DNA of 64,000 nt from NCBI RefSeq assembly GCF_905147365.1, contig NC_056425.1, positions 8,067,501 to 8,131,500 on the forward strand, read 5' to 3'. Source of the DNA: Aricia agestis. Taxonomy: Eukaryota; Arthropoda; Insecta; Lepidoptera; Lycaenidae. The notes under the pieces are model-generated. The model ran no database searches, was not told where the DNA came from, and saw nothing but the letters and a program-made list of their open reading frames with translations. How positions within the stretch are numbered: the first letter of the stretch is position 1; the number at the start of each line of letters is the position of its first letter. Both the position numbers and the translations under genes were made by a program. Below are positions 32,807 through 43,723 of this stretch, one piece after another.

Positions 32807-32975
32807 AAAAATAAAAATCTTACTTGTCAGACAATCAGGGATCAGCCTGCATTGTCCTAACCAAACTTGGAAATAACAATATGTTTCCATCGCGTTCGTT
32901 AGAATCGAACCCGCGACCTCCGAGTCAAGACTCAAGAGCTGCGCTCTATACCACTAGACTACGGAGGCCCTTCTG
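32807..32975 (-). mobile_element. tRNA-derived SINE
   Basis: Flanked by a 9-bp duplication ATCTAGTAT (32798-32806, 32976-32984). On the minus strand it begins with ggcctccgtagtctagtggt, has an A-box TAGTCTAGTGG (32951-32961) and a B-box GGTTCGATTC (32902-32911), then ttggttaggacaatgcaggc and ctgattgtctgacaagtaag, the body of common lepidopteran SINEs, and an AT-rich tail. The tRNA acceptor does not pair, so it is not a tRNA gene. Confidence 0.85.
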
Positions 32976-33268
32976 ATCTAGTATGACAGTACCATCAGAG
33001 AAGATTCAAGTTAAACGAACCTAGTATGTTATAAGTGTTATAACTTATATTTTGCTCGCGATGTGTCGAGTTAGTCGTGGTCCGTTGGCTGGACTCGACA
33101 CAACCCGATAAATTACATAAATATTTTTTTTATTATTTCAGACACATAGGACCGCTAAGATCTGCCTATGAAATGATTTATAGTATGGTATCTATGGTAG
33201 TATGCTATCCTGTTTACGACTGCTTTCTTGGCCACAGCTAAAAAAAATCCATTGTAACTTTTTTTTTT

Positions 33269-33412
33269 TATGAAATAAGGGGGAAAACGAGCAAACGGGT
33301 CACCTGATGGAAAGCAACTTCCGTCAACCAAGGACACGCCGGTTTTCTGTGAGAACGTGGTATTTATCCGGTCGAGCCGGCCCATACGTGCCGAAGCATG
33401 GCTCTCCCACGT
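33269..33412 (-). mobile_element. Rep-A copy 7, internally deleted
   Basis: Keeps both ends (atgaaataaggggg and ggctctcccacgt) but jumps from ccaaggacac to gccggttttctgtgagaacg, removing the spacer and the core hairpin. Confidence 0.8.
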
Positions 33413-34782
33413 ATAACTTGTAGAAAAATCATAAAATAGATTCTAATTTTAGTTTTTCTCATTAAAATCAAGTACTTTGAAGTTGATATACCTATTATTA
33501 GCGTAGAAACAAGAAACACACGATCATTGTAAAGAAACGAGAACAATTAAACTACTATTAACTCAAAGCACCCAAGAAATATATTTAGGGTTCCCTTCCC
33601 CTTAAAAATATTATTTGGTTTAGTGTATGCACAATTTTTAAGCGTATTGTTATTTTCTATTTTATGTATTTCTTTAAATAAAAGTCAAACTGCGCACTCA
33701 GAGACGAACTGTAATGATTATATTTTGATTAACTTGACACAAACCCCATACAATATTATCTGTCAAATTCATTATTAAATTGAAGTTTAATCATCATTAC
33801 AATAAGTCTCTGAATGCTGCCGAAATTTAATCAGTAACTGATTTTTCAACGCAAAAACTATTAAGTATATGAAAGTTTGAAATTTGACTGTATTAATAAT
33901 ACAATTTATAAATGTTATTGATAATACTAGCCGTGATTAACAAAGTTATACGATGAGATGAGAAACGATATTGCTTATATTAAGGTTTCCTACGGAACCT
34001 CTTAGTTCCGGTTCAACGCGAACTTGTCAGGTTATAATTGAGTGCATTCGTTCATTCACTCAGAGCTTTGAGGGCGAATTGAAATGTTATGATTATTATC
34101 TACGCCCCTATTCCTTGAGAAATAGAGTTCTAAATCACCACGTGCGATATGGTACGATGGTCAGCACTGGAGCGTCTAGTGAGTTTTTCCTGATTTTTTA
34201 TGAATGCTACTTTGATTAATATTAATATTTCAAAGTTCAGTGACCTTTTTTCTTGCGATTAATCTTGCAGATGGCTGCGTTCAGACCGGCGCGACCGTGA
34301 CCGGACATGGTCTTGGGAATCGGGATGATTCGCCAGGAATTTGTTTCTCGACATAATATTATATTGTCTTCGTAATTTGGTCGGGTTGTATCAATGTTAG
34401 TCGCTATCTGTCATTTGTCGGGTGAAATTGACAAACCCGACCAAATTGTAGGGGTCTGTCAACTGCCTGTGAATAAAATTTTAAGGTAGTAATCAATCAA
34501 TCAAGCATTACGCTACCGCCTACTTCTTTTTTTTCGACTATTTGAAAATACAAGCATTTTTATGGAACAAATCGTTCGACACTCGTTATTTATCTGACGC
34601 GTTCGATTAACGCCCACGCGTTTGGGCCGCCAGTGGCCGCTATGACCATCATTTTCCTTTTTAACTTTACGTAATTAGACCCCTGAAGAACCGCCATACT
34701 GGTACAAATGACCAAGAATTTTGGGTCACCATCCCCCGGTCTAACAGCACATATATCTGCACAAGTGGATGCCACTTGTCAA
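33413..34782. other. Spacer with two small inverted repeats
   Basis: 33693-33820: gcgcactcagagacgaactg at left inverted as cattacaataagtctctga at right (MITE-like). 34374-34450: aatttggtcgggtt with aacccgaccaaatt. At 34261-34281 ttaatcttgcag precedes atggctgcg, but the frame closes after eight codons. No gene called. Confidence 0.45.
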
Positions 34783-34783
34783 T

Positions 34784-34923
34784 AAGGGCTCGTACACAGA
34801 ACTGCGATGCGGCGTCGCATCGCAAAATATTACGGTGGTAAAAACATTCCAATCTCATTATAAACACTTTAAAAATTCGCAAATATTTTGCAATGCGACG
34901 TCGCAGTTATGTGTACGAGCCTT
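34784..34923. mobile_element. Palindromic MITE with GCGACG core
   Basis: agggctcgtacacagaactg at left and ttatgtgtacgagcctt at right; inner arms tgcgatgcggcgtcgcatcg and gcaatgcgacgtcgcagtt also pair. The core resembles the larger element at 43.7 kb. Confidence 0.75.
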
Positions 34924-34936
34924 TACAGCTAATTAA

Positions 34937-35159
34937 AGGAGTGAGCACATTGAGACGGGCCGTGCCGGGGCTCAGCGTGCCGGGGCTCATCGCAAAAATC
35001 CGCCTCCATACAATTTGTATGGTAGCGGATGCGCGTATCGCACACTGTGTCGGGGCGCAGCGGATTTCCGCTTCCATACAAATTGTATGGAGGCGGATTT
35101 TTGCGATGAGCCCCGGCACGCTGAGCCCCGGCACGGCCCGTCTCAGTGTGCTCACTCCT
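34937..35159. mobile_element. TTAA-flanked palindromic MITE (223 bp)
   Basis: Starts AGGAGTGAGCACATTGAGAC, ends GTCTCAGTGTGCTCACTCCT, with TTAA at both borders (34933-34936, 35160-35163) as for piggyBac-type insertion. Arms of about 75 bases are almost perfect; the centre repeats ccatacaaattgtatgg. GC-rich against AT-rich flanks. The long plus-strand frame 34893-35372 is a by-product. Confidence 0.85.
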
Positions 35160-35163
35160 TTAA

Positions 35164-36052
35164 AATGCATCACAGCGTCACGTTCCGTCTCGTCTCGGTG
35201 TCAGCTGACCATCAGGGTAATGGTATCATTAGAAGTATTTACATTCTTGTTCCCATGGTTGCGCACAAAACCGCAACCAGCCCGGTGGTCACTAAAATCA
35301 GGTAATGAGTATTCGCACCGCGTCGCGAAGCATAATGCACGGTCACCAAGAACACGGTGTACCAGCGTTTGAATGGCTAATAGGAGCAATAATATAATAC
35401 ATAGTTAAAAAAAAACCGCGCGTTTTTTTTTCACAAATTATTGCATTTTCATTGGCTCTTAATACAAAATTTCAAATTAATTAGACTACTGGAGATAGGT
35501 TAAAAACTAAAAATCGTGCTCAAAGATTCCATTACATTTATAATATATACAGCCCGAGCTAATAAAACCTTGTAAAACATAGCCCTATTTTTTGGGCCAA
35601 TTCCTTATTTGAAGTAGATAAGATAACTTTTTCTCAAAATCTTTGGGCGCGCGACTATTGTTTAAAATATAAATTAAAATAAATATTTATTTATTTATCA
35701 TTATTATATTGTATGTACAATTCTAAAATTAAAATAAAATTGTCATAGTAAGTAGGTTAGGTAGCTCGTATAATCCGCAGATCTCCAAAATTTACATGTT
35801 TACATCTATATATCGTAGGTCCGTCATCTGCTTAGGAATGAATATATGGGTAAAATGTTGAATTACAGGCGAATACCAACATTTTAACCTACTTTATCAT
35901 AAACCATAATACGCAATTTCTACATTTTTAAGGAAAGAAAAAGACAAACAATATTCCTCTTATATCTTTTGATTTTTCAGAAAGATAATAATATTATTTC
36001 TTCTTTAACCAGAGCCTGTAGCCGAAACGTTTTCTTACGTTTTCTTATAACC
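35164..36052. other. Spacer, no gene seen
   Basis: About 890 bases, AT-rich after 35400; a gtaggtccgtcatctgctta fragment near 35815 resembles the MITE-U end. Confidence 0.45.
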
Positions 36053-36236
36053 TGGCTGTTTAGCCAAGACTTTTTCCTTATTGCTTCTTTATAGAATCGC
36101 CGATGAAAATGTATGGAATTGACATAAGCGTTCGTTAATATGACGTTGACGTTCGACGCGTCTTATGTCAATTCCATACATTTTGATCGGCGATTCTATT
36201 ACGAAGCGAAAACGAAAAAGTTTCGGCTAAATGGCC
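36053..36236. mobile_element. Inverted-repeat element (184 bp)
   Basis: tggctgtttagccaagactt at left pairs with aagtttcggctaaatggcc at right; the inner 35 bases (agaatcgccgatgaaaatg, tatggaattgacataag) pair almost perfectly. The centre is CpG-rich (gacgttcgacgcgtc). Confidence 0.75.
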
Positions 36237-36608
36237 TTGTTACTTACGTTCTTCATCATCTGGCTAATATATCTATACACATTTACAGACCTACAATACA
36301 CTTTTTTTCAATTTCATATCATTTTCCCGGTCCTGGCCACAATTTATGTAAAAAACGAAAATTTTCAAATTGTAACTTACCAACTTCATCCATTACGTCT
36401 TCAATTATGATAATAATCAGAGGGCTCTCGTGGACATCTACTAAATCTAATATAGACCGCAAACTTTACTTTAACAAGGTTCACTTATAATTTGCAGTCA
36501 TCTTTTTCGTACTTAGTGGTTAGTGGTTATGAATTATGACGATGAAATTAAGAAACGGAACGTTGAAGACATTCGTCATAGAATAGGATATATTACTGCA
36601 ACGTTTTA

Positions 36609-36895
36609 ACGTGGGAGAGCCATGCTGCGGCACGAATGGGCCGGCTCGACCGGAGAAATACCACGGGCTCACAGAAAACCGGCGTGAAACAGCGCTTGCG
36701 CTGTGTTTCGCCGAGTGAGTTTACCGGAGGCCCAATCCCCTACCCTCCCCTATTTCCTTCCCTACCCTCCCCTATTACCCTATTCTTTCCTTATTCTTAC
36801 CTTCTGATGCTGCGAGTGTCCATGGGCGACGGAAGTTGATTTCCATCAGGTGACCCGTTTTCTCGTGTGCCCCCAAATAAGTTTCATAAAAAAAA
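36609..36895 (+). mobile_element. Rep-A copy 8, short spacer
   Basis: acgtgggagagccatgctgc to ccccaaataagtttcataaa. The ggccggcaacgcacttgcag block is deleted and the spacer is short. Confidence 0.8.
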
Positions 36896-37420
36896 CCAGC
36901 ACGGACAGGAATCTAAAAGTTTTGTTCGACGTTTGACATACTTATAATTCTGATATGACACGTGCAACATGTCGGATTTTGGTCGGATTATTTATTGTAT
37001 GCGCTAGTACCGCCCTCTGCTCCGACCTTTGCATATTATTCCCTATTAATCATCGTCGCTACAAAAGCAAGTCAAATCAGAAAATACTTACAGTATCGCG
37101 TCGAACCGTTCAGGCCTACTGATGTGAGTCAAAATGCATTCGTCAGTTTCGATGGCGAAATAAAACGTCAAAAATGTATAGCATCTTGACTAAGCATTCT
37201 GTATTTCTTAAAAAATGATGACAAACCAATCCAATTTTAGTGATTGCCAAAATTTCTAAGCGATGCAATGTAACAGAATTTACAGAATGATGGCAGCTTC
37301 GCCAAGGGCTCAAGTGATTAATACAGCATATAGTTTCTTTGTTCACATTTTTCCTGTATATAAAAGGTCTATTGCAACATAGTAATTAACTCTATATATG
37401 CACAAGGTATGTGATTGTAC
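36896..37420. other. Spacer, no gene seen
   Basis: Just over 500 bases, with short frames on both strands and no recognised motif. Confidence 0.4.
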
Positions 37421-37714
37421 CATAAAGTTAATATGCCTAGCGGAATAGAGAAACAAAGGCCTGAGCAGGAGAGCTGATGTGACTATCAGTAACACTGCGT
37501 GGTAAAAAGAGACGTGTGATACATGACAGCAACGTTTTTTTTTGACGTCCAGTCGGCACGTGCCGTTGACAATTTAATCACATAGAAATCATGTTCAATC
37601 ATGCTTGTGTAAGTGTATACGTACACATATTTTTACACACAGATGAAACCAATTTCGGTGCCGTTTGACAGCTCGAGATTGTTGCTCTATTCCGCTAGGT
37701 ATATTAACTTTATG
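37421..37714. mobile_element. DNA element with CATAAAG ends and 8-bp duplication
   Basis: Starts CATAAAGTTAATATGCCTAG and ends with the reverse complement (about 30 bases, one or two mismatches), flanked by a perfect 8-bp duplication GATTGTAC (37413-37420, 37715-37722). The CAT...ATG ends are unlike the CAG...CTG hAT ends in this window; P-type or an atypical hAT are options. Noncoding, 294 bases. Confidence 0.85.
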
Positions 37715-37722
37715 GATTGTAC

Positions 37723-38801
37723 ACACATTGTTGATAGCAGTTCGCAAGCCTATTAATTAACGTGTCATACAAAATACAACATCACTATGTAACTAGATGT
37801 TGCTCATTACTTTATTCGCAAAAACCATTCATTTTTCAAATTATTCTTGGTCCTTTCTAGGGACTCAAAATATTTCCATAAAAAAGCGTGAACAAACTGC
37901 CAGAGAGTCCGTACTCAGTTTATTTTACCTAGGAGTTTCTATGAGAACAGTCTTACTTCATGCTTGGTAAAAAATTAAGACTGTTATATCAGGGGCCCGA
38001 TTCTAATCCCTTGAATTTCGCCTCGATCTCGTAACGTCTCACTCGGGCACCAATACATTTCACATGAAATCGATAATCGATATTCTAGGCGTGAGAATCA
38101 GTCCCCTGGTAATGGAAAGTGGAAGAAGTGACATCATGTACAATGTACATGTATGTGACATGTGTATCTTTTAAGATGTAAAGTCACTTTGCGCATACTA
38201 ATGCATTGGAAAATACTTATTATCTAATCACGTTCGTGATCTGAATGAGCAAGATATTCCTATCGGAATTTTATATGACTAGAGTCTAGAAACGGGTGAT
38301 TGATAAAAACCTTAATACGTATACTCTGAATCTGTCGTCTAGTTTTTGAAGAACAGAAGAGAATTATCCAGAGCGCACCTGACCCTAACTTGACTACATA
38401 CTTAAACCTAGATCTCAAAATCTCTAAGGTTTGGTTTTTTTGACACAAGTAACTTCAGTTCATGAATATTAAATGCTCAAGACGAAAACACGATTACTGA
38501 AAAAATGCTCGAAAGTTTGTTTTTTACAAAAAAAACCTTGTTTTAGACACATTTTTGCTTGGATTTTCGAAGTTTGCTGTCTTTTCTTTAATATTTTTTA
38601 ATATCTAAAAAGGCATTGATAAAACCTAAATTTTTAACCTTTTCTCAAAACACTTTCTTCATAATCATTATAGTTCGTCTTTTATTCAACTAACTTGGCG
38701 ATGATTCCGCGCCGTCATTTTTCACCTGGCATAATTATGAAAGTCGGGCGTGAGTGTGAAGAGAGAAGTACGATGTTTGATTTATTGAGTCAGGAGCGCT
38801 C
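37723..38801. other. AT-rich stretch, no gene seen
   Basis: About 1.1 kb; no coding or repeat signature was recognised. Confidence 0.45.
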
Positions 38802-38805
38802 TTAA

Positions 38806-39278
38806 GAGGATTCCACACCGCCCTTTTTTCCATACAAACGTTGTCCCCTGTTTCCTCCCTGGATAATGCTAGTAGAGTTATAATTTTTTTCTTGAATATC
38901 TACGGCCACTAATACAATGTCCCTATGTTTTCTTTTTTTTCATAATTTAATTATTAAATAAGATATGAACGTTCAAAAACCCAAAAAAATGGCCAGATTT
39001 TCCACTGTGTTCAAACGTCCAGAAAACAGATTTGGCTAGATTATACAAAAAAAGCAAAACATAGGAACACAGCTCAAGCCTTTTTTTAATCTTTAATGAA
39101 AAAAGTACTTAAATCGGTTAAGTTTTGGAGAAGGAATCAGGGGACAACGAATCGTTGATTTTCTGGATTTTCTGCAGTTGTCTCTATCGCGTTCTGCGGT
39201 ATAGGCTTGAGGTAAGGGAGACAGCTATAGATATTACACGTACTTTTTTTTCATTTCTCTAGCCCCTGTTGTATCCTC
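38806..39278. mobile_element. TTAA-flanked element (473 bp)
   Basis: Starts GAGGATTCCACACCG, ends TGTTGTATCCTC, with TTAA on both sides (38802-38805, 39279-39282). Inner parts (caaacgttgtcccctgtttc and caggggacaacgaatcg) are also inverted. piggyBac-type by target preference; the short terminal match makes this an inference. Confidence 0.65.
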
Positions 39279-39282
39279 TTAA

Positions 39283-40060
39283 GGAGGCACATCAATTATT
39301 TCAATAATGTTAGAATTAGGCCTACGAATAATAAATAGTTTTATTATTAGTAGGATTCGATTGGGCACTAACAAGTGACATCGGACAACTCATGCTCACC
39401 CCTATTAGAAACAACATTACTCTGACATTGGCAACTCACCGAGGCGGCCATTTTTAAAAGAAGAAGAAGAACAACATTGCTATATTGTACTGCAAATGCG
39501 ACGCCTTACATCAAATATCATACATTTTAAATTGTAATAAAATAGATGATGTCTGGCATGTTTTGATGGAATGTGTCAAGACTCAAGAATAGAGGTAAAA
39601 GAAATTTACTAATCAACCAATCTCTATGTATTAATACGTGAGGCAAAAACTTTGTATCCCTTTTGACGAAAAATGGAGAAACGTAGGTGAATGAAATTTT
39701 GCACAGTTATAGTTTATAAGGTGAAGGAGTGCATCGAGCTAATATTATTTTGAAATTATGCTTTTATCATACATTTTTTTAACAAATAAAACATTACACA
39801 CACTTCAACACACACACACTAGGAAAATGACAGATTTTTGAGTGACAAACCTATACTTACGAATTATACTCTTTTGTTTATGGTTGAAGTCTGTTGACAA
39901 TAAGTTGACAATTTGAAAATGTATTATAGACTAGTTTTTTTTATTGAATCTGAGATACTATTAGACAATGCTTACATGGCCAGTCTGAGATCAGCTGAGT
40001 CCCATAGACAAGAGTTGAAAAAAAATATGATAAAAGTATTTTTTTTACAAAATATAGGTA
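39283..40060. other. AT-rich stretch, no gene supported
   Basis: Short GAA and CA runs (39459-39474, 39796-39820). The 82-residue frame starting at 39913 runs into the mariner end and has no recognisable content. Confidence 0.4.
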
Positions 40061-41595
40061 GAGTCTGGCTAACGAAAGATGAGACTGGAAAAAGGCGGCA
40101 AATTCAAAAAATATACGTATCTATAGTCGGAATTATAGTTTTGCTACTTGATTATTTATGACAATAATATTATATTTTAGTTTGGATAACTCTTTTTAAG
40201 AAAAATAAGTTTATTGTTGTTTACTTAAATTTTATTTTGCAATACATTTCATGATGTTTTGTTTTTGACGAAAACTCTTACATGTTTTTGTCGAAGTATT
40301 AAAAAACTTCTTCTTTAATACTTACCGTACATCATGAAATATATTACAAAATATAATTTAATCAAACAATTATCTTCATTTCCTAAAATTAAATTGTCCC
40401 TACTGTTTCTTAGTTTAAATATAATTTATTTAATTTAAATGTTAAATAATTTCCTATATTATATTATTATGCAATTAAAAGTGTATTAGCACAAATTCTC
40501 GCAAGCATCATAGATTGTATTGATTATACTCAAATATGTTTATTTAATACATACTTGTACATGCCTGAAACTAATAACCCCCCCTTGCGAGTTGATTAAA
40601 AACCAAGGACTAAGGGGAGATGAAAAAACAACACAGAAAATCAAAGATTGCGGATTTTTTTTCGCATTTTATATAATATTATAAACATTCGAAAGGTTTT
40701 TTAAAAAGCAACTTTTTACCATCTTGTTGGTAGGGACACGATCCCATTGCTATAAAAATTTTCGTACTTCTGATGAAAAAACTGCGACAAGTGATTTTGG
40801 CAGTCCTCTTGTGATGTCAACCTGACACTGCCTAAAGAATCCTGCAGCGACCGAAACAAGTGCGAGGTCAGGACAATACGGCGGATGCATTAATAACACC
40901 TCCCAGCCAAACTCCCGTAACCACACGCCTTTATTTATTTGGCCTTCTTTTTTAATCCTTTTTAGGGTACAAACACTGACATCTGAAAATATGTTCATAA
41001 ATAAAGTTAGCATTCAATAACAAGGTTGGTTTCAGGTTTTTTTTTTTGTAACGTTAGGGTCTTACCTGTCAAAGAAGAAATCTCATCAAGGAACTGATTT
41101 TGTCTTTAAACACTCTTCTTGGAACATATCTCTTAATTTATTTATGCTTGATATAACTTGCTGAATCCTTTGCATCATCCATGTTACCTGCAAAACAATA
41201 AATTCAATTACATGATAAATAATAATTATTTTAATTAATTGTAATTGAAAGTACCAAAATCTTTTACCTGTACTTACCAATGCACTGGGATATTTCATGT
41301 AAACAATTTTTTTTTTTTTTAAATTGCATCCTTTTCACTTCTTTTATATTCGTATTTACTAATCATAGCAAAAAGCAGTTTTCGCAAATCTTTTTTCAAA
41401 GTTTTCGTCAGGTTTAAATTAGAAAATCACGTAAACCATAGAAATATTTTTCACTTTAAACAACAGATGCTATAGGTGACAATGACGTTAGTGACAGTGT
41501 TACCATAATCATTTTTGGACATAGACTTAATATATACTTTATAGGTTTATGTTTTTGGAATAAAAAGCCAGTCTCATCTTTCGCTAGCCAGACTC
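40061..41595 (-). mobile_element. mariner-type transposon with intact ends
   Basis: Left end GAGTCTGGCTAACGAAAGAT and right end its reverse complement (28 bases, one difference), flanked by TA on both sides (40059-40060, 41596-41597). At 1535 bases it is in the size range of complete mariner elements. A broken transposase lies on the minus strand. A further inverted pair (tacatttcatgatgt, acatcatgaaatatatt) at 40239-40347 is inside. No second copy of these ends was seen in the window. Confidence 0.8.
40690..41010 (-). pseudogene. mariner transposase fragment
   Basis: Minus-strand pieces in order: DVSVCTLKRIKKEG, like a helix-turn-helix of the DNA-binding half; LMHPPYCPDLA, the conserved HPPYSPDLA block holding the third catalytic Asp; and, after a frameshift, FFHQKYENFYSNGIVSLPTRW, the C-terminal FYxxGIxxLPxRW block, with a stop in place of the residue after Trp. 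The central catalytic region is missing or unrecognisable, so it is inactive. Confidence 0.75.
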
Positions 41596-41597
41596 TA

Positions 41598-42120
41598 GTA
41601 GTCCTAATGTTGTTGAAACGGTCGAATTTCGACCATTGGGCGATCTCTAGTTTAATATACTTAAATCTTTTAGATGTGGAATGGATTCTGAGTTACTTGC
41701 ACATGGTCACTAGGTCTAATGCAGCTTTGGCTGTTTGCAATTTATAGCTGGAAGTTGATGAGTGAATTTCATTAAGGCGGATACAATGGGGTTGACATGT
41801 CTATTGACAAAAACCCCCATAAAAATAGATAAAAAAAAACATACATTTCAAACTTCAATAGTTAAATTAACGAAAACATCTTTCTTAGTGCATGGTCTTT
41901 ATTATGTACTTAAATACTTTAAGGTCTTTAAAGTTCTTAAGTACATAATAAGACCTAAGTAAGCACTAAATAGTTTCCTGTGAACAGAAACGGCTGGCGA
42001 CGTGATCAGACATTACCTGCCCGTTAAACATACAGAATTACCATATTAGCTATTGCAGCCTATGTCGCGAAACGCAGACCGACATGTAAAACATTATTAA
42101 TTACTTGCTATTTGTAAACG
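41598..42120. other. Spacer with an imperfect 30-bp palindrome
   Basis: At 41893-41957 ggtctttattatgtacttaa is inverted as ttaagtacataataagacc with a 20-odd base centre; it produces the 66-residue frame, which I do not call. The rest shows no gene. Confidence 0.45.
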
Positions 42121-42395
42121 AAATGTTATAAATGCGAAAGTGTGTCTGTCTGTCAATCTGTCTGTCTGTCACCGCTTCACGCTTAAACCGCTAACGGCCA
42201 TTCCCAATATTTGATCTATCTCTGGTTTTGCCCTACTAGAGATAGGAATAGCTCACAATTGACATAAAATAATATATGTCTCTAATGTCTAATGTGAGCT
42301 ATTCCTATCTCTAGTAGGGCAAAACCAGAGATAGATCAAATATTGGGAACGGCCGTAAGTTAGTCCTAAAAATGTACGGTCGCCGTTCGATAAAC
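42121..42395 (+). mobile_element. Hel-B split by MITE-M copy 2
   Basis: aaatgttataaatgcgaaag, the TGTC run and cttcacgcttaaaccgct precede the MITE; aatgtacggtcgccgttcga and taaacagatt follow it. The Hel-B insertion is therefore older. Confidence 0.65.
42194..42356. mobile_element. MITE-M copy 2 (nested)
   Basis: ACGGCCATTCCCAATATTTG to its reverse complement, preceded by TA. Arms almost identical to copy 3 at 61.9 kb. Confidence 0.85.
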
Positions 42396-43069
42396 AGATT
42401 ATTACATGTTCTTTTTTTTCTTAGTACACAGGAGCAAAATTTTATCCTTACAGTAAAAACAATTCCTTTTCAATTCTTTTTCTACATAAAAAAAATTCTT
42501 CCATTTTATCTTGAACATACTTTCTAATATTCTCGTATCGTGGCTACTAGTAGGTTTATACTTTTCCTGAAATTTCGGATTTTTGTCTTATCAGTTTGTC
42601 AATAACAAAATACCATTTAGTAAATGAAGTCAGATCCTGTGATTCATAACAAATTCCCATTGGACCTACTTACGCAAACCAGAACCAACCCACACTATGA
42701 CAGTTCTAAGAAAAATACATTTTTGTTAAAATTTTGTACTCTATAAAATTGTTTGTGATTTTGAATAAAGTTTATTTACAATAATGTATTTACTCTATAT
42801 ACCAAAATTTAAATATATTAAACATTATTACTATTTCTAATAATAATACAACAAAAACTGGCTGGTTCATTTTTGCAAAACTATTTGAGTGTGGGATGGA
42901 ACCCATCATCAGGTCGAAATAATAAAAGAATTTTCAAAAAATAGCTTAACTTACTACAGATTACAGAATAATGTATAAAGACATCGGCCGTGATCTGTTT
43001 TGATCTGAAAATATTATGAAAGGTCCAACCAACCAATAATGGGGTCATATTGTGAAAATGTATGGTAGA
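42396..43069. other. AT-rich spacer, no gene seen
   Basis: No element or gene recognised in about 670 bases. Confidence 0.4.
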
Positions 43070-43512
43070 ATAGTGGTGACGATGATGATGATTAATGTAA
43101 TTTGCATAGTAGGATATGCTTTCAGTTCCTAAAACAACGCCGAAACCCCCAAACATGTATCTATATAAAATGTAAAGAGTTCTGTTCACCACCTGCGAAC
43201 CATGGTATGTCCTGGTGCAAAATCTTAATTTTTGGTAACATAATATGCCTGGAATACTTCATATAAAACCAAGAAAACCATAATATGTTTCAATTTGAGT
43301 TTTGAGGATTTTCTCGATTACTCATGAATCCCCTCATAAAGTCACTTCTTTTGTGAACATGGTAACAAATTGGAGTGAAACCTAACACAACAAAACAATT
43401 TTGAAAATCGGTTCACAAACGGCGGAGTAATCATTGAACAATGAACACGCATAAAAAAATATATCCACAGCCGAACGTATAACCTCCTCGTTTTTGGAAG
43501 TCAGTTAAAAAA
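43070..43512 (-). mobile_element. Hel-F-related fragment, minus strand
   Basis: Shares tgatgatgatgattaatgta, tttgcatagtaggatatgct, cggtgcaaaatc-type and cattgaacaatgaacacg blocks with the 2.3-2.7 kb part of Hel-F, ending in tcgtttttggaagtcagtta. More diverged than the other copies and lacking the CTAGT part. Confidence 0.6.
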
Positions 43513-43723
43513 TACGCGGATCCCACGGCAATCGGCATGAAGATACGGTTAACGTTTGGTCGTAATAATTATTATAAACAAATGATTTTAAGATCGATCA
43601 TTATTGATTTTATTACCAAAACGTCATCAATTTCAGTAATAAAACGTTATAGATCATTATGAAAACAATAAAATTGTAATATTAATTGCCATGATTCTCT
43701 TGAGACTTTTGGGTATTTTTACT
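43513..43723. other. Short spacer
   Basis: AT-rich and unassigned. Confidence 0.3.

Noticed and set aside
32892..32968. Functional tRNA gene
   Set aside because: A- and B-boxes are present but the acceptor stem does not pair and the sequence continues into a SINE body with target duplication.
34261..34290. 3' splice site before ATGGCTGCG
   Set aside because: The frame closes after eight codons and no continuation or donor is evident.
34893..35372. 159-codon plus-strand frame and its 88-codon minus-strand mirror
   Set aside because: Both run through the TTAA-flanked palindromic MITE and its neighbour; the two translations are near-identical because the element is palindromic.
41066..41187. 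Exon-like block on the minus strand (TTTTGCAG acceptor, CAG/GTAAG donor)
   Set aside because: It lies inside the mariner element, two frames are closed at once and the third has a stop before the donor. Spliced reads would be needed to revive it.
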